From contig CAVZWW010000003.1 of assembly GCA_963779225.1 (NCBI GenBank), forward strand, positions 1,922,001 through 1,986,000: a stretch of DNA of 64,000 nucleotides, written 5' to 3'. A program made the translations under genes and the position numbers. Within the stretch, counting starts at the first letter, position 1. Each line of letters starts with the position of its first letter. The notes beneath the pieces were generated by a model. It was not told where the DNA came from. It searched no databases and worked only from the letters and a program-made list of their open reading frames with translations. This document shows positions 17,931 to 26,145 of the stretch, one piece after another. The DNA comes from CAVPCZ01 sp963779225. GTDB lineage: Bacteria; Bacteroidota; Ignavibacteria; UBA10030; UBA6906.

Positions 17931-19178
17931 TCAGGCCTTCCGGACCCACATCTGCGCGAGCTGCACAACGGTCTCAACCGATTTTTCCATACCCCACACG
18001 GAGAGCCACTCGGTTGGTCCGTGGTAATTCTGTCCCCCCGTGAAGATATTGGGTGTCGGAAGCCCTTTTTCGGTGAGGCGCGAACCGTCTGTCCCGCCCC
18101 GGATGGGAACCCATCGCGGCTCCATCCCCGCCCGCTTCGTGGCCTCCCAGAGGCAGTCCAGCACGCGCGCATCTTTCACAAGCCCATCGCGCATGTTCCG
18201 GTACGATTCCCTGATTTCCAGCTCAATACGTGCCTTGGGGTGAAGAGGTTGGACTTCTGCAATGATCCGGCGCAGGATTTCTTCCTGCACCTTCAGTCCG
18301 GATGTCTCGAAATCCCGGAGGAGGATTTTGAGAACCGCCTTCGCTTCTTCACCTTCGAGCTGGTGCGGATGGATATACGGCTCGTACCCTTCAGTTGTCT
18401 CGGGTGCCATGTCCTTGGGCATCCGGACGATCACATCGGCGATGGCCCGGAGGGCATTCACCATGATCCCTTTTGCCGAGCCGGGATGAATGTTGCGGCC
18501 GTGGACGGTAATAATTGCAGAGTTGGCGCTGAACGTCTCTTTGTTCAGTTCTCCCGGTGTGTCGCCGTCGACGGTGTATGCGGCATAGGTGCCGAACTTT
18601 TGAATGTCGAAGAACTTCGTACCGTTGCCCACCTCTTCATCGGGGGTGAAGCCGATGCGAATATCGCCATGAAGCAAGTCCGGGCTGTTCACCAGCGTCT
18701 GGACGGCCGTCATGATGATGGCAAGACCGGCTTTGTCATCGGCGCCGAGAAGTGTTGTGCCGTCCGACGTGACGATGGTCTTTCCGATGTTGTTCATGAG
18801 TTCCGGGTTTTCCGACGCACGGATAACGACGGAGGTGTCGCCGGGGAGGACCAGATCCCCCCCCGTGTAGGTGAAGACCTGTGGTTTGACGTTAGCCCCG
18901 CTGGCAGAAGGGGAGGTATCCACGTGGGCGATGAATCCGATGGCCGGCACCTTCCCGCGGGCGGGATGACCTGCGGGAAGTGTGGATGGGACGGTTGCGG
19001 TGACGTAGCCGTACCGGTCAATTGCCGTATCCTGGAGTCCAAATCCAAGCAGCTCGTCCACCAACATGTTGAGAAGGTCGAACTGCTTCTGGGTGCTGGG
19101 ATAGGACTCTGCGTCATCGCGTGACTGTGTGTCCACTTTTGCGTATCGGACGAAGCGATCAAGCGCGGTCTCGTTCAT
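17931..19178 (-). CDS. pepT: Peptidase T (tripeptide aminopeptidase)
   Basis: This 415-residue zinc aminopeptidase of the M20 family removes the N-terminal residue from tripeptides in the cytoplasm. Metal-site and catalytic motifs are all visible: AHVDTSPS near residue 89, LLGADDKAGLA near 151, FTPDEEVGNG near 183, TVDGDTPGE near 205, and the closing GGTDGSRLTEKGLPTPNIFTGG near 355-376. Length matches PepT. It lies 39 bases after the LhgO-like gene and upstream of the OPT transporter, all on the minus strand, suggesting peptide uptake and breakdown as one function. Confidence 0.93.
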   Translation of the reverse strand: MNETALDRFVRYAKVDTQSRDDAESYPSTQKQFDLLNMLVDELLGFGLQDTAIDRYGYVTATVPSTLPAGHPARGKVPAIGFIAHVDTSPSASGANVKPQVFTYTGGDLVLPGDTSVVIRASENPELMNNIGKTIVTSDGTTLLGADDKAGLAIIMTAVQTLVNSPDLLHGDIRIGFTPDEEVGNGTKFFDIQKFGTYAAYTVDGDTPGELNKETFSANSAIITVHGRNIHPGSAKGIMVNALRAIADVIVRMPKDMAPETTEGYEPYIHPHQLEGEEAKAVLKILLRDFETSGLKVQEEILRRIIAEVQPLHPKARIELEIRESYRNMRDGLVKDARVLDCLWEATKRAGMEPRWVPIRGGTDGSRLTEKGLPTPNIFTGGQNYHGPTEWLSVWGMEKSVETVVQLAQMWVRKA

Positions 19179-19217
19179 GGAGCGTCCTCGAATGCATGAG
19201 TGAAAGGGGGAGTAGGA

Positions 19218-20333
19218 TCAGGCCCTCATCAGTGCGGCGACAAGTCGGGCGATGGCGGGAGATGCGGTAAGCCCGGGTGATTCAATGCCCACCAGGTTGA
19301 TCAGTCCGGGAAGCCCGCGGGCGGTTTCGTGGGCAATGACGAAATCACGGACCGGGTCTCCCTTGGCCTGTATTTTCGGGCGTATGCCGCTCATGTCGGG
19401 TGTCAGGTCCTCGTCTTTGACGGCAGGGAGAATCCGCCGTACCGAGGCGGCGAATGCGGCGCGTTTTGCAGAATCGACCGTGTAATCCTGCTTCCGGTCT
19501 GGCAAATATTCCACGTCCGGTCCGAATTTCAACCGTCCGCCAAGATCCATCAGGGCATGCACGCCGAGGGAGTGCTTTGTCGGAACGGGATACACCAGAC
19601 GAGAAACCACTCTGCTCATGCTGCCGGGCAGGGCGAAGTACGAACCTTTGCAGTAATGGATCCTGTAGCCTTCGGCATCCACGTTGATGCCCGCATGCGC
19701 GGCGATCGTGTCGGCTTCCAGGCCCGCGGCGTTAATCACCCATTCCGATGTAAACGAGGATCGCTGACCGCCTTCGTCAATGGTGACCGCGAAACCATCG
19801 GTTGTGCGTTCCAGCCCGACGACCGTGCAGTGAGTCTGGATTTCGGCATTATGCTGTTTCGCACTGTGTGCGAAGAAATCCATCAACGCATGCGCGCTGA
19901 TGATCCCGGTGGTGGGGGAGAGCAGGCCGCCGACGGTGGTGATGTTTGGTTCGAGTGCCAGAACCTCTGCCGCAGTCAACCGGGTGAGGGGCACACCGTT
20001 CGCCGCTGCCAGGGCGTCCAGACGGTCCAATTCCGGCGCTTCTTCCCTGCAGGTTGCGGTGATGACCTTTGTGATAGGACGGTGTGGAATGTCATGCCGG
20101 GCGCAGAGCGCATACAGCATCTCGCGCCCCTCAACACACAATCGTGCCTTGAGCGACCCGGTGGCATAGTAAATGCCCGCATGGATAACTTCGCTGTTGC
20201 GGGCGGACGTCTCCTGTCCGTACTTCGTGTTGCGTTCCAGGAGAAACAGCGGGCTGTGATTCGGTGCGAGCTCGGCGGCGATGGCGAGGCCGACGACTCC
20301 ACCACCGATGACAGTGACGGCGGCATCAGGCAT
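19218..20333 (-). CDS. FAD-dependent oxidoreductase, L-2-hydroxyglutarate oxidase-like
   Basis: This 371-residue DAO-family flavoprotein has the N-terminal dinucleotide-binding motif VIGGGVVGLAIAAELA followed by the family-specific ETSARNSEVIHAGIYYATGSLKARLC near residues 41-66. That sequence is shared with LhgO/L2HGDH proteins, which oxidise L-2-hydroxyglutarate and pass electrons to quinone. Later motifs WVINAAGLEAD and the C-terminal GIRPKIQ also fit. The start codon overlaps the upstream HAD gene by 8 bases. Related glycine/glycerol-3-phosphate oxidases are an alternative, but the N-terminal block favours LhgO. Confidence 0.85.
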   Translation of the reverse strand: MPDAAVTVIGGGVVGLAIAAELAPNHSPLFLLERNTKYGQETSARNSEVIHAGIYYATGSLKARLCVEGREMLYALCARHDIPHRPITKVITATCREEAPELDRLDALAAANGVPLTRLTAAEVLALEPNITTVGGLLSPTTGIISAHALMDFFAHSAKQHNAEIQTHCTVVGLERTTDGFAVTIDEGGQRSSFTSEWVINAAGLEADTIAAHAGINVDAEGYRIHYCKGSYFALPGSMSRVVSRLVYPVPTKHSLGVHALMDLGGRLKFGPDVEYLPDRKQDYTVDSAKRAAFAASVRRILPAVKDEDLTPDMSGIRPKIQAKGDPVRDFVIAHETARGLPGLINLVGIESPGLTASPAIARLVAALMRA

Positions 20334-21249
20334 GGGTAGACGTGCTCTCGTTCATGATGGGGGTCGGCTGTTCATAGACGATCCAGCGGTCATCCCTCGG
20401 AATTTCGCCGCTGCTGAAGAACTCTTCGGAAGTCCGCTTCCGGGAGTTCACCAGGACACGCAGGTCTGCGGAGTAGCCGAACAGGGGGATATCATTGCGT
20501 GAGTCGCTGGCAACCAGCACGGGAGGGCGCGGCTGGTGCATCCTCAGGGCGTGAATCTTGTTCTCGCGGATGGGGATCGGAAGAACCGGCATTCCGGTGA
20601 GGAGACCGTCCCGCTCCTCCAGGTCAATGCCGATCACCCGTTCCGGAGGAATCCGGAGCCCGGCAAACACCGGCTCAACGCTCCACTTGCTGCTTCCGGA
20701 GACCGCCCAGATGTCGAAACCGTTGTTCCTGAGCAGTTCCAGGAGGTCCACGGCCTCCCGTAAATACCGGACGCCGCGTTTCGAATTCCTGCCGCCCAAC
20801 GGCCGCTCGCAAAAAGGAGTGGAGAGCTCCTCCTGAAATGTTGTTACGGCGAGAGCACGAACTTCGGAGCGTGTAAAACCGGCATAGAGCCGGACGATAT
20901 CCGCGCAGGCTTTGGCCACCTGTCCGCTCTCGATCTGATTCACGTACCAATCCATCAACATCCGTGCAAATGGTTCAAAAGCGGGGTCACCCCGCCGTTG
21001 CCCGTCCGGTAGCGGAGAAAGCCGTTCGTAGGCCGTTCCCAGCTCCTCGCGGCGTGGATGGTCGGGCCAGAGAGCCGCCGGATTCAGCCGGAAGTGAAAC
21101 CGCTCGATCTGATGGTAGAACATCGCCTCACCGATGTCACCTTTGATAACGGTGCCATCGCAGTCGAAGACCGCGACCGCTTCCGTCGACCCGTTCCGTG
21201 CATGTTTAAGCAGGAATTCGTCGATGCGTGTTCGAACATCTAAGGCCAT
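20326..21249 (-). CDS. HAD-superfamily IB phosphatase
   Basis: This 307-residue hydrolase has the HAD motif I VFDCDGTVIKGD near residues 27-38, a helical cap, motif II in IWAVSGSS near 185, and motif III/IV in VLVASDSRNDIPLFGYSADL near 252-271. The phosphoserine-phosphatase-like (subclass IB) order suggests a small phosphomonoester substrate; which one is unknown. ATG 21249 is chosen because a good promoter (21284-21312) leaves about 28 bases of leader, whereas upstream in-frame starts would lie in the promoter. It is the first gene of the minus-strand run with the oxidase and PepT. Confidence 0.82.
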   Translation of the reverse strand: MALDVRTRIDEFLLKHARNGSTEAVAVFDCDGTVIKGDIGEAMFYHQIERFHFRLNPAALWPDHPRREELGTAYERLSPLPDGQRRGDPAFEPFARMLMDWYVNQIESGQVAKACADIVRLYAGFTRSEVRALAVTTFQEELSTPFCERPLGGRNSKRGVRYLREAVDLLELLRNNGFDIWAVSGSSKWSVEPVFAGLRIPPERVIGIDLEERDGLLTGMPVLPIPIRENKIHALRMHQPRPPVLVASDSRNDIPLFGYSADLRVLVNSRKRTSEEFFSSGEIPRDDRWIVYEQPTPIMNESTSTHA

Positions 21250-21283
21250 GATATGCCGGCAGGAAAGGTGCTCATAATCCTTC

Positions 21284-21312
21284 AAGATACGAACCCCGAG
21301 CCGGAAGAGCAA
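21284..21312 (-). promoter_or_regulatory. Promoter for the minus-strand HAD gene
   Basis: On the minus strand TTGCTC (21312-21307) and TATCTT (21289-21284) are spaced by 17 bases. It is back to back with the lepA promoter; the two -35 boxes are only 4 bases apart. Confidence 0.6.
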
Positions 21313-21316
21313 GGCA

Positions 21317-21345
21317 TTGCAACTGTGCAGGCAATGTACTATATT
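21317..21345 (+). promoter_or_regulatory. lepA promoter
   Basis: TTGCAA (21317-21322), 17-base spacer, TATATT (21340-21345). Same hexamers and spacing as the plsY promoter at 63307. Confidence 0.65.
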
Positions 21346-21420
21346 TCACACTTACGTTTCAGTCCCGGCAAGTCCGTCCCTCGCGCAGCAGGACGGATTT
21401 TCTGTATTATAGAGCGGGTT

Positions 21421-23220
21421 ATGGAAAATATTCGAAATTTCTGCATTATTGCCCACATTGACCACGGGAAGTCCACAATTGCGGACAGGCTACTGGAGCT
21501 CACGGGAACGATCACGCCTCGGGAGATGAAGTTCAATCAGGTGCTGGACGACATGGAGCTGGAGCAGGAACGCGGTATCACGATAAAGCTCCACGCGGTC
21601 CAGATGCACTATCGCGCGCTGGACAACCAGACGTACACACTGAATCTCATCGACACCCCCGGACACGTCGACTTTTCCTACGAAGTTTCCCGCTCCCTGG
21701 CCGCCTGCGAAGGCGCCATCCTCGTGGTCGACGCATCCCAGGGAGTGGAAGCACAGACCATCAGCAACCTCTATCTGGCTATTGATGCCGGTCTGGAGAT
21801 CATTCCCGTCATTAACAAGATCGATCTTCCCAGCGCAATGATCGATACCGTGAAGCATCAGATCCGCGATCTCATCGGGTGCAAGGACGAAGACATCCTT
21901 ATGGCGAGTGCAAAGGCGGATATCGGGATGAAGGAAATACTGGAAGCGGTGGTGCACCGTATCGCCCCGCCGAAAGGTGATGACACCAAGCCGCTGCGGG
22001 CGCTGATCTTTGATTCGGTGTTTGACACCTACCGGGGATCCATCGTCTACCTCCGGATCTTCGACGGCACGCTGACCGAGGGCGACAAGGTGATGTTCTT
22101 TCATCATGACAAAGTGTTTGAGGCGGAGGAAGTCGGTGTCCTGGAGATGAAGCGCAACCGGACACGGTCGGTGTCGGCCGGCAATGTCGGGTATCTTATC
22201 GCCGGTGTGAAAGATGTGCACGACACAAAAGTCGGGGACACGGTCACCCTCGCCAGGAACCCTGCGTCAGCCCCGTGGCCGGGGTACAAGGACGTCAAAC
22301 CGATGGTGTTCAGCGGCATGTATCCAACCAACGCCGAGGACTTTGAGGATCTCCGGGCCTCCATCGAGAAACTGCAACTGAATGATTCCTCTCTGATTTA
22401 CGAACCCGAAACATCCACCGCCCTCGGTTTTGGATTCCGGTGTGGATTCCTCGGGCTCCTGCACATGGAGATCGTGCAGGAGCGTCTCGAGCGCGAGTAC
22501 AATCAGAGCATCATCAACACCGTGCCGAACGTCGAGTACCGTGTGACAACAACCTCCGGCAGCGTGGTGCTCGTGGACAATCCCTCGTTCATGCCTCCGC
22601 TCGGGCAGATCGAGAAAGTGGAGGAGCCGTTTATCCGTGCGCAGATTATCGTGCCGACGGAATACGTCGGGAACATCATGAAATTGTGTATGGACCGGCG
22701 GGGAGTCTACAAGAACACCACCTATCTCGACCCGACACGTGTGGATATCCATTATGAAATGCCCCTTTCGGAAATCATTTTCGACTTCTACGACAAGCTG
22801 AAGTCGACGAGCAGGGGATATGCGTCCTTCGACTACGAGTTTCTGGAGTTCCGCGAATCGGACCTGGTGAAGCTGGAGCTGCTGTTGAACGGGGAGGCCG
22901 TGGATGCGTTCTCCACCATTGTCCATCGCGACAAGGCTCACGAATGGGGAAAGAAGCTCTGCGTGAAACTGCGCAAACTGATACCGCGTCAGATGTTCGA
23001 GGTGGCCATCCAGGCGGCGATCGGGTCGAAAATCGTCGCCCGTGAAACGATTTCCGCGATGCGGAAAAACGTGCTGGCCAAATGCTACGGCGGCGACATC
23101 AGCAGGAAGCGCAAGCTCCTCGAGAAACAAAAGGAGGGGAAAAAGCGTATGAAACAAGTGGGTCGGGTTGAGATCCCGCAGGAAGCGTTTCTGGCAGTCC
23201 TATCAATGGAGGATGAATAA
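21421..23220 (+). CDS. lepA: Elongation factor 4 (LepA)
   Basis: This 599-residue ribosome-associated GTPase of the EF-G/LepA family back-translocates or remodels stalled ribosomes. The G-domain motifs are AHIDHGKST (residues 9-17), the switch region QERGITIK near 46, DTPGHVDF near 76 and NKIDLPSA near 130. The C-terminal LepA-specific part includes AKCYGGDISRKRKLLEKQKEGKKRMKQVG and the ending IPQEAFLAVL, which are diagnostic. ATG 21421 begins the canonical MENIRNFCIIAHIDHGKS; an earlier in-frame start would add 56 non-family residues. Confidence 0.97.
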   Translation: MENIRNFCIIAHIDHGKSTIADRLLELTGTITPREMKFNQVLDDMELEQERGITIKLHAVQMHYRALDNQTYTLNLIDTPGHVDFSYEVSRSLAACEGAILVVDASQGVEAQTISNLYLAIDAGLEIIPVINKIDLPSAMIDTVKHQIRDLIGCKDEDILMASAKADIGMKEILEAVVHRIAPPKGDDTKPLRALIFDSVFDTYRGSIVYLRIFDGTLTEGDKVMFFHHDKVFEAEEVGVLEMKRNRTRSVSAGNVGYLIAGVKDVHDTKVGDTVTLARNPASAPWPGYKDVKPMVFSGMYPTNAEDFEDLRASIEKLQLNDSSLIYEPETSTALGFGFRCGFLGLLHMEIVQERLEREYNQSIINTVPNVEYRVTTTSGSVVLVDNPSFMPPLGQIEKVEEPFIRAQIIVPTEYVGNIMKLCMDRRGVYKNTTYLDPTRVDIHYEMPLSEIIFDFYDKLKSTSRGYASFDYEFLEFRESDLVKLELLLNGEAVDAFSTIVHRDKAHEWGKKLCVKLRKLIPRQMFEVAIQAAIGSKIVARETISAMRKNVLAKCYGGDISRKRKLLEKQKEGKKRMKQVGRVEIPQEAFLAVLSMEDE

Positions 23221-23226
23221 TCCGTC

Positions 23227-24126
23227 ATGGCAAAATCCACGCCCGTCGCCGGAAAGGCGACAGATGTCAAGAAGGAGCCCGTCAAGGATTTTTTCAAAGA
23301 TGTCCTGTTCGTGCTCGTTGCGTTCTTCTTCCTCAACAGTTTTGTGCTCGCGTCATTTGAGGTTCCCACCGGTTCCATGGAAAACGAGATCATGGCCGGG
23401 GATTTCCTCTTCGTGAACAAGTTTCTGTACGGGGGTACAACCCCGCGCACGATTCCGTTCACCAACGTCCGGCTCCCCTGGTTTCGCGTGCCTGCCTTCC
23501 GCAATGTGGAACGGGGGGATGTTATTGTCTTCGAGTTTCCCGGTCAGCGTGAGGAGGTCCGGTCGCCCGAGTTCATGTTCTATCTGAAACGGGCGGTGGC
23601 GCTCCACGGGGATACCGTGCAGATCATCAATCGCGCGCTGTACGTGAACGGCAAGCCCTCGCCGATTCCGCGCAATATGAAGTTCAACACCTTCCATGTC
23701 AAGCCGCAGGGCTATGCCGATGACCGGATTTTTCCCAAAGGCGCACCCTTCAACGAGGACAACTGGGGGCCGGTGGTCGTTCCGCGGAAAGGTGACGTGA
23801 TCCCGCTGTCGGCGGCAAACTTCGAACCCTGGAAGGTGTTCATCGGACGTGAAGGCCACACGGCGGTGCTGGACGGACAGGCACGTGTCCTCGTTGACGG
23901 CGCTCCGGTGAGTGAGTACACCGTGGAGCGCAACTACATCTTCGGCATGGGCGACAATCGTGACAACAGCCTGGACGGGCGTTTCTGGGGTTTCATCCCG
24001 GAAGAGAATATTGTCGGGACGCCCATGATTGTCTACTGGTCGTGGGATCCGGACACGCCGATCTACGATATACTCTCGAAAGTCGTTTCCATACGGCCCG
24101 GACGGATTGGCACGATTATCCGTTGA
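23227..24126 (+). CDS. lepB: Signal peptidase I (first copy)
   Basis: This 299-residue membrane-bound leader peptidase removes signal peptides on the periplasmic face. After a basic lead, one hydrophobic anchor (DVLFVLVAFFFLNSFVLASF) is followed by the catalytic serine in PTGSMENEI (Ser50) and the general-base lysine in YLKRAVALHGDTVQI (Lys121). The box-E motif GMGDNRDNSLDGRFWGFIPEENIVG lies near residues 239-263. It lies 6 bases after lepA, the classic lepA-lepB order. A diverged second copy follows immediately. Confidence 0.95.
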   Translation: MAKSTPVAGKATDVKKEPVKDFFKDVLFVLVAFFFLNSFVLASFEVPTGSMENEIMAGDFLFVNKFLYGGTTPRTIPFTNVRLPWFRVPAFRNVERGDVIVFEFPGQREEVRSPEFMFYLKRAVALHGDTVQIINRALYVNGKPSPIPRNMKFNTFHVKPQGYADDRIFPKGAPFNEDNWGPVVVPRKGDVIPLSAANFEPWKVFIGREGHTAVLDGQARVLVDGAPVSEYTVERNYIFGMGDNRDNSLDGRFWGFIPEENIVGTPMIVYWSWDPDTPIYDILSKVVSIRPGRIGTIIR

Positions 24127-24830
24127 AGGCGGGGGGGAATCCGCGGCACGCGGCGGCCGCGATACGGTGGCATGATCTGGTCGGAGTGCTTGCCGGGCTC
24201 CTGCTGGTGGCGGCGTTCCTGAAGCTGTTCGTCATCGGCGCCGTTCGCGTTCCGTCTCCTTCAATGGAGGGAACACTCAGGCCGGGCGATTATCTCCTTG
24301 TGAGCAAAGTCGGCTACGGCGCCACAGTTCCCCTTCTCCTTCCCTGGAGCCCTTCCGTCTTCATCGCTGCACGCGTGCCCGCGCTCCGGACGCCCCGCCT
24401 CGGCGATGTGGTTGTTTTCCAATTCGGCACGGAGACTTCCGCCGTGCGCACACATCCGTCTCTGCTCCTGGTCAAACGCTGTGTCGCCGTGGCCGGTGAT
24501 ACATTGCTCCTTCTGGGCAGAAGGGTATTCGTGAACGGGCATGAACTCCTTTTCCCGGCTTCAGCTTCAGCTACGCCGCACGGCGGACTGTCCGGCACGT
24601 CCCATCCGCCAGCCTTCGGTCCGATGGTGATTCCGGAAGGACACTGTTTCGTCCTCGGCGATAATCCCGAGCAGAGCGCTGACAGCAGGATGTTCGGACC
24701 CGTGCCGACTGATGCCATCGTCGGGCGGGCGGTGCTCATTTACTGGTCCATGTCCGGAGACGTCTCTGCCGGGCCCGGCGTCGGTCAACGTACCATCCAC
24801 TGGGATCGTATCGGGACACTTGTTCGCTGA
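24123..24830 (+). CDS. Signal peptidase I (second, diverged copy)
   Basis: This roughly 235-residue S26 peptidase follows the first copy. A single anchor (LVGVLAGLLLVAAFLKLFVIGAV) precedes the catalytic serine in PSPSMEGTLRPGDYLLV (Ser47), with the lysine in LVKRCVAVAGDTLLL (Lys118) and box E LGDNPEQSADSRMFGPVPTDAIVGRA. Both catalytic residues are present. No ATG lies near the expected start: I take the TTG overlapping the stop of the first copy (TTGA). An ATG at 24042 is in frame but overlaps 85 bases and adds unrelated residues. The inserted periplasmic loop is shorter than in the first copy, suggesting specialisation. Confidence 0.85.
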   Translation: MKAGGNPRHAAAAIRWHDLVGVLAGLLLVAAFLKLFVIGAVRVPSPSMEGTLRPGDYLLVSKVGYGATVPLLLPWSPSVFIAARVPALRTPRLGDVVVFQFGTETSAVRTHPSLLLVKRCVAVAGDTLLLLGRRVFVNGHELLFPASASATPHGGLSGTSHPPAFGPMVIPEGHCFVLGDNPEQSADSRMFGPVPTDAIVGRAVLIYWSMSGDVSAGPGVGQRTIHWDRIGTLVR

Positions 24831-24884
24831 GCGACTGGCCGTGTTCCCGGTCTGCAGTGAAGGGATAGGTCCGGCATATTCATC

Positions 24885-26066
24885 ATGACGCTTCCATCGG
24901 ATGTTCCTCATACTGACCGTACGGTGGGTCTCTACGTTCACGTCCCCTTCTGTGAACGGAAGTGCGAGTACTGTGATTTCTATTCGATTGAGAGCCGGAC
25001 TCTGCTCGGCCGGTTTGTCAAATCCGTGTGTCGCGAGATCACAGGGAGCGCAGTCCGGTGTGCGGGTGCGATTGTGGATACGGTCTACTTCGGTGGAGGC
25101 ACGCCATCCCTGCTCGCCGCCCATCAGGTGGAGAGCATTCTGAACGTCATTCGCACGGGCTACCGGCTCGGACAGGACGCGGAAGTCACACTTGAAGTGA
25201 ATCCCGGGACCGTGGATCTGGCTGCTCTGGAAGCGTTCCGGCAGGCGGGGATCAATCGCCTGAGTATCGGCGTGCAATCGTTCGACAACGAGGAGTTGCG
25301 TTTCCTGGGGCGTATTCATTCCGCGGCGGATGCGCGGGTATGCATCGGTGTGGCGCGGAGGGCGGGCTTTGATAATCTGAGTCTGGATTGCATCTACTCT
25401 CTGCCGGGCCAGACACCGGAGAAGTGGCGGCGTACGCTGGAAGAGGCCGTGGGTTTTTCACCCGAACACCTGTCCGCATACAGTCTGATCGTTGAAGAAG
25501 GTACACCATTGTTCCGGTCTGTGCAGGAAGGCCGGGTTGTCCCGAACAGCGACGGGGATGAGGCCCGGCTGTATGAGCTCACCATGGAATTCATCGAGAC
25601 CAACGGCTACGAGCACTACGAGGTCTCGAACTATGCGCGGCCGGGCTTCCGGAGCAGGCACAACAGCCGGTACTGGCGTCACGCGAGCTACCTGGGATTC
25701 GGTCCCGCAGCCCACTCGTTCTGGCTGGAAGATCGTATCGCCTCCGCACAACGATGGTCAAACAGCGCCGATGTGGCGGTGTATTGTGACCGGCTGTTCC
25801 GGGGGGAGTCGCCCATCTCCATCACCGAGACGCTCAGTAAACGGGACCTGATCAATGAACGGATCTTTCTTGGACTCAGGAGCGACGGGCTGGATCTGGG
25901 ACTATTGCGTGAGGAACTCGGGTATTCGCTCTCCGCGGGGCAGGTGGATACGGTCCGGGGGCTCCTCCAGGAGGGGCGTGCCGTGCAGGACGGCCTGCGC
26001 CTGCGCCTGACACTCCGGGGGTATATGATCTGTGATGAAATCTGTGCCCGGCTTCTGCTTCCTTGA
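24885..26066 (+). CDS. hemW: HemW-type radical SAM protein
   Basis: This 393-residue radical-SAM protein carries the cluster motif CERKCEYCDFYS near residues 23-34, FGGGTPSLL near 67, LEVNPGTVD and RLSIGVQSFDNEELRFLGRIH. These identify the HemN/HemW family. HemW proteins insert heme into respiratory enzymes and lack coproporphyrinogen oxidase activity; the cysteine spacing and absence of the extra HemN N-terminal residues favour HemW. The C-terminal HemN domain (LSKRDLINERIFLGLRSDGLDL) is present. A promoter for the next gene overlaps its stop codon. Confidence 0.9.
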   Translation: MTLPSDVPHTDRTVGLYVHVPFCERKCEYCDFYSIESRTLLGRFVKSVCREITGSAVRCAGAIVDTVYFGGGTPSLLAAHQVESILNVIRTGYRLGQDAEVTLEVNPGTVDLAALEAFRQAGINRLSIGVQSFDNEELRFLGRIHSAADARVCIGVARRAGFDNLSLDCIYSLPGQTPEKWRRTLEEAVGFSPEHLSAYSLIVEEGTPLFRSVQEGRVVPNSDGDEARLYELTMEFIETNGYEHYEVSNYARPGFRSRHNSRYWRHASYLGFGPAAHSFWLEDRIASAQRWSNSADVAVYCDRLFRGESPISITETLSKRDLINERIFLGLRSDGLDLGLLREELGYSLSAGQVDTVRGLLQEGRAVQDGLRLRLTLRGYMICDEICARLLLP

Positions 26067-26091
26067 ATATTGAATCCGTTTGGGGTATATT
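26063..26091 (+). promoter_or_regulatory. Promoter of the DUF2723 gene
   Basis: TTGAAT (26063-26068) overlaps the hemW stop codon; TATATT (26086-26091) follows after 17 bases. Confidence 0.65.
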
Positions 26092-26145
26092 TAAGCTTGC
26101 TTGCTCCTGTTGATCTATCCACATGTTCCGACTGTTGAGGGCTTC

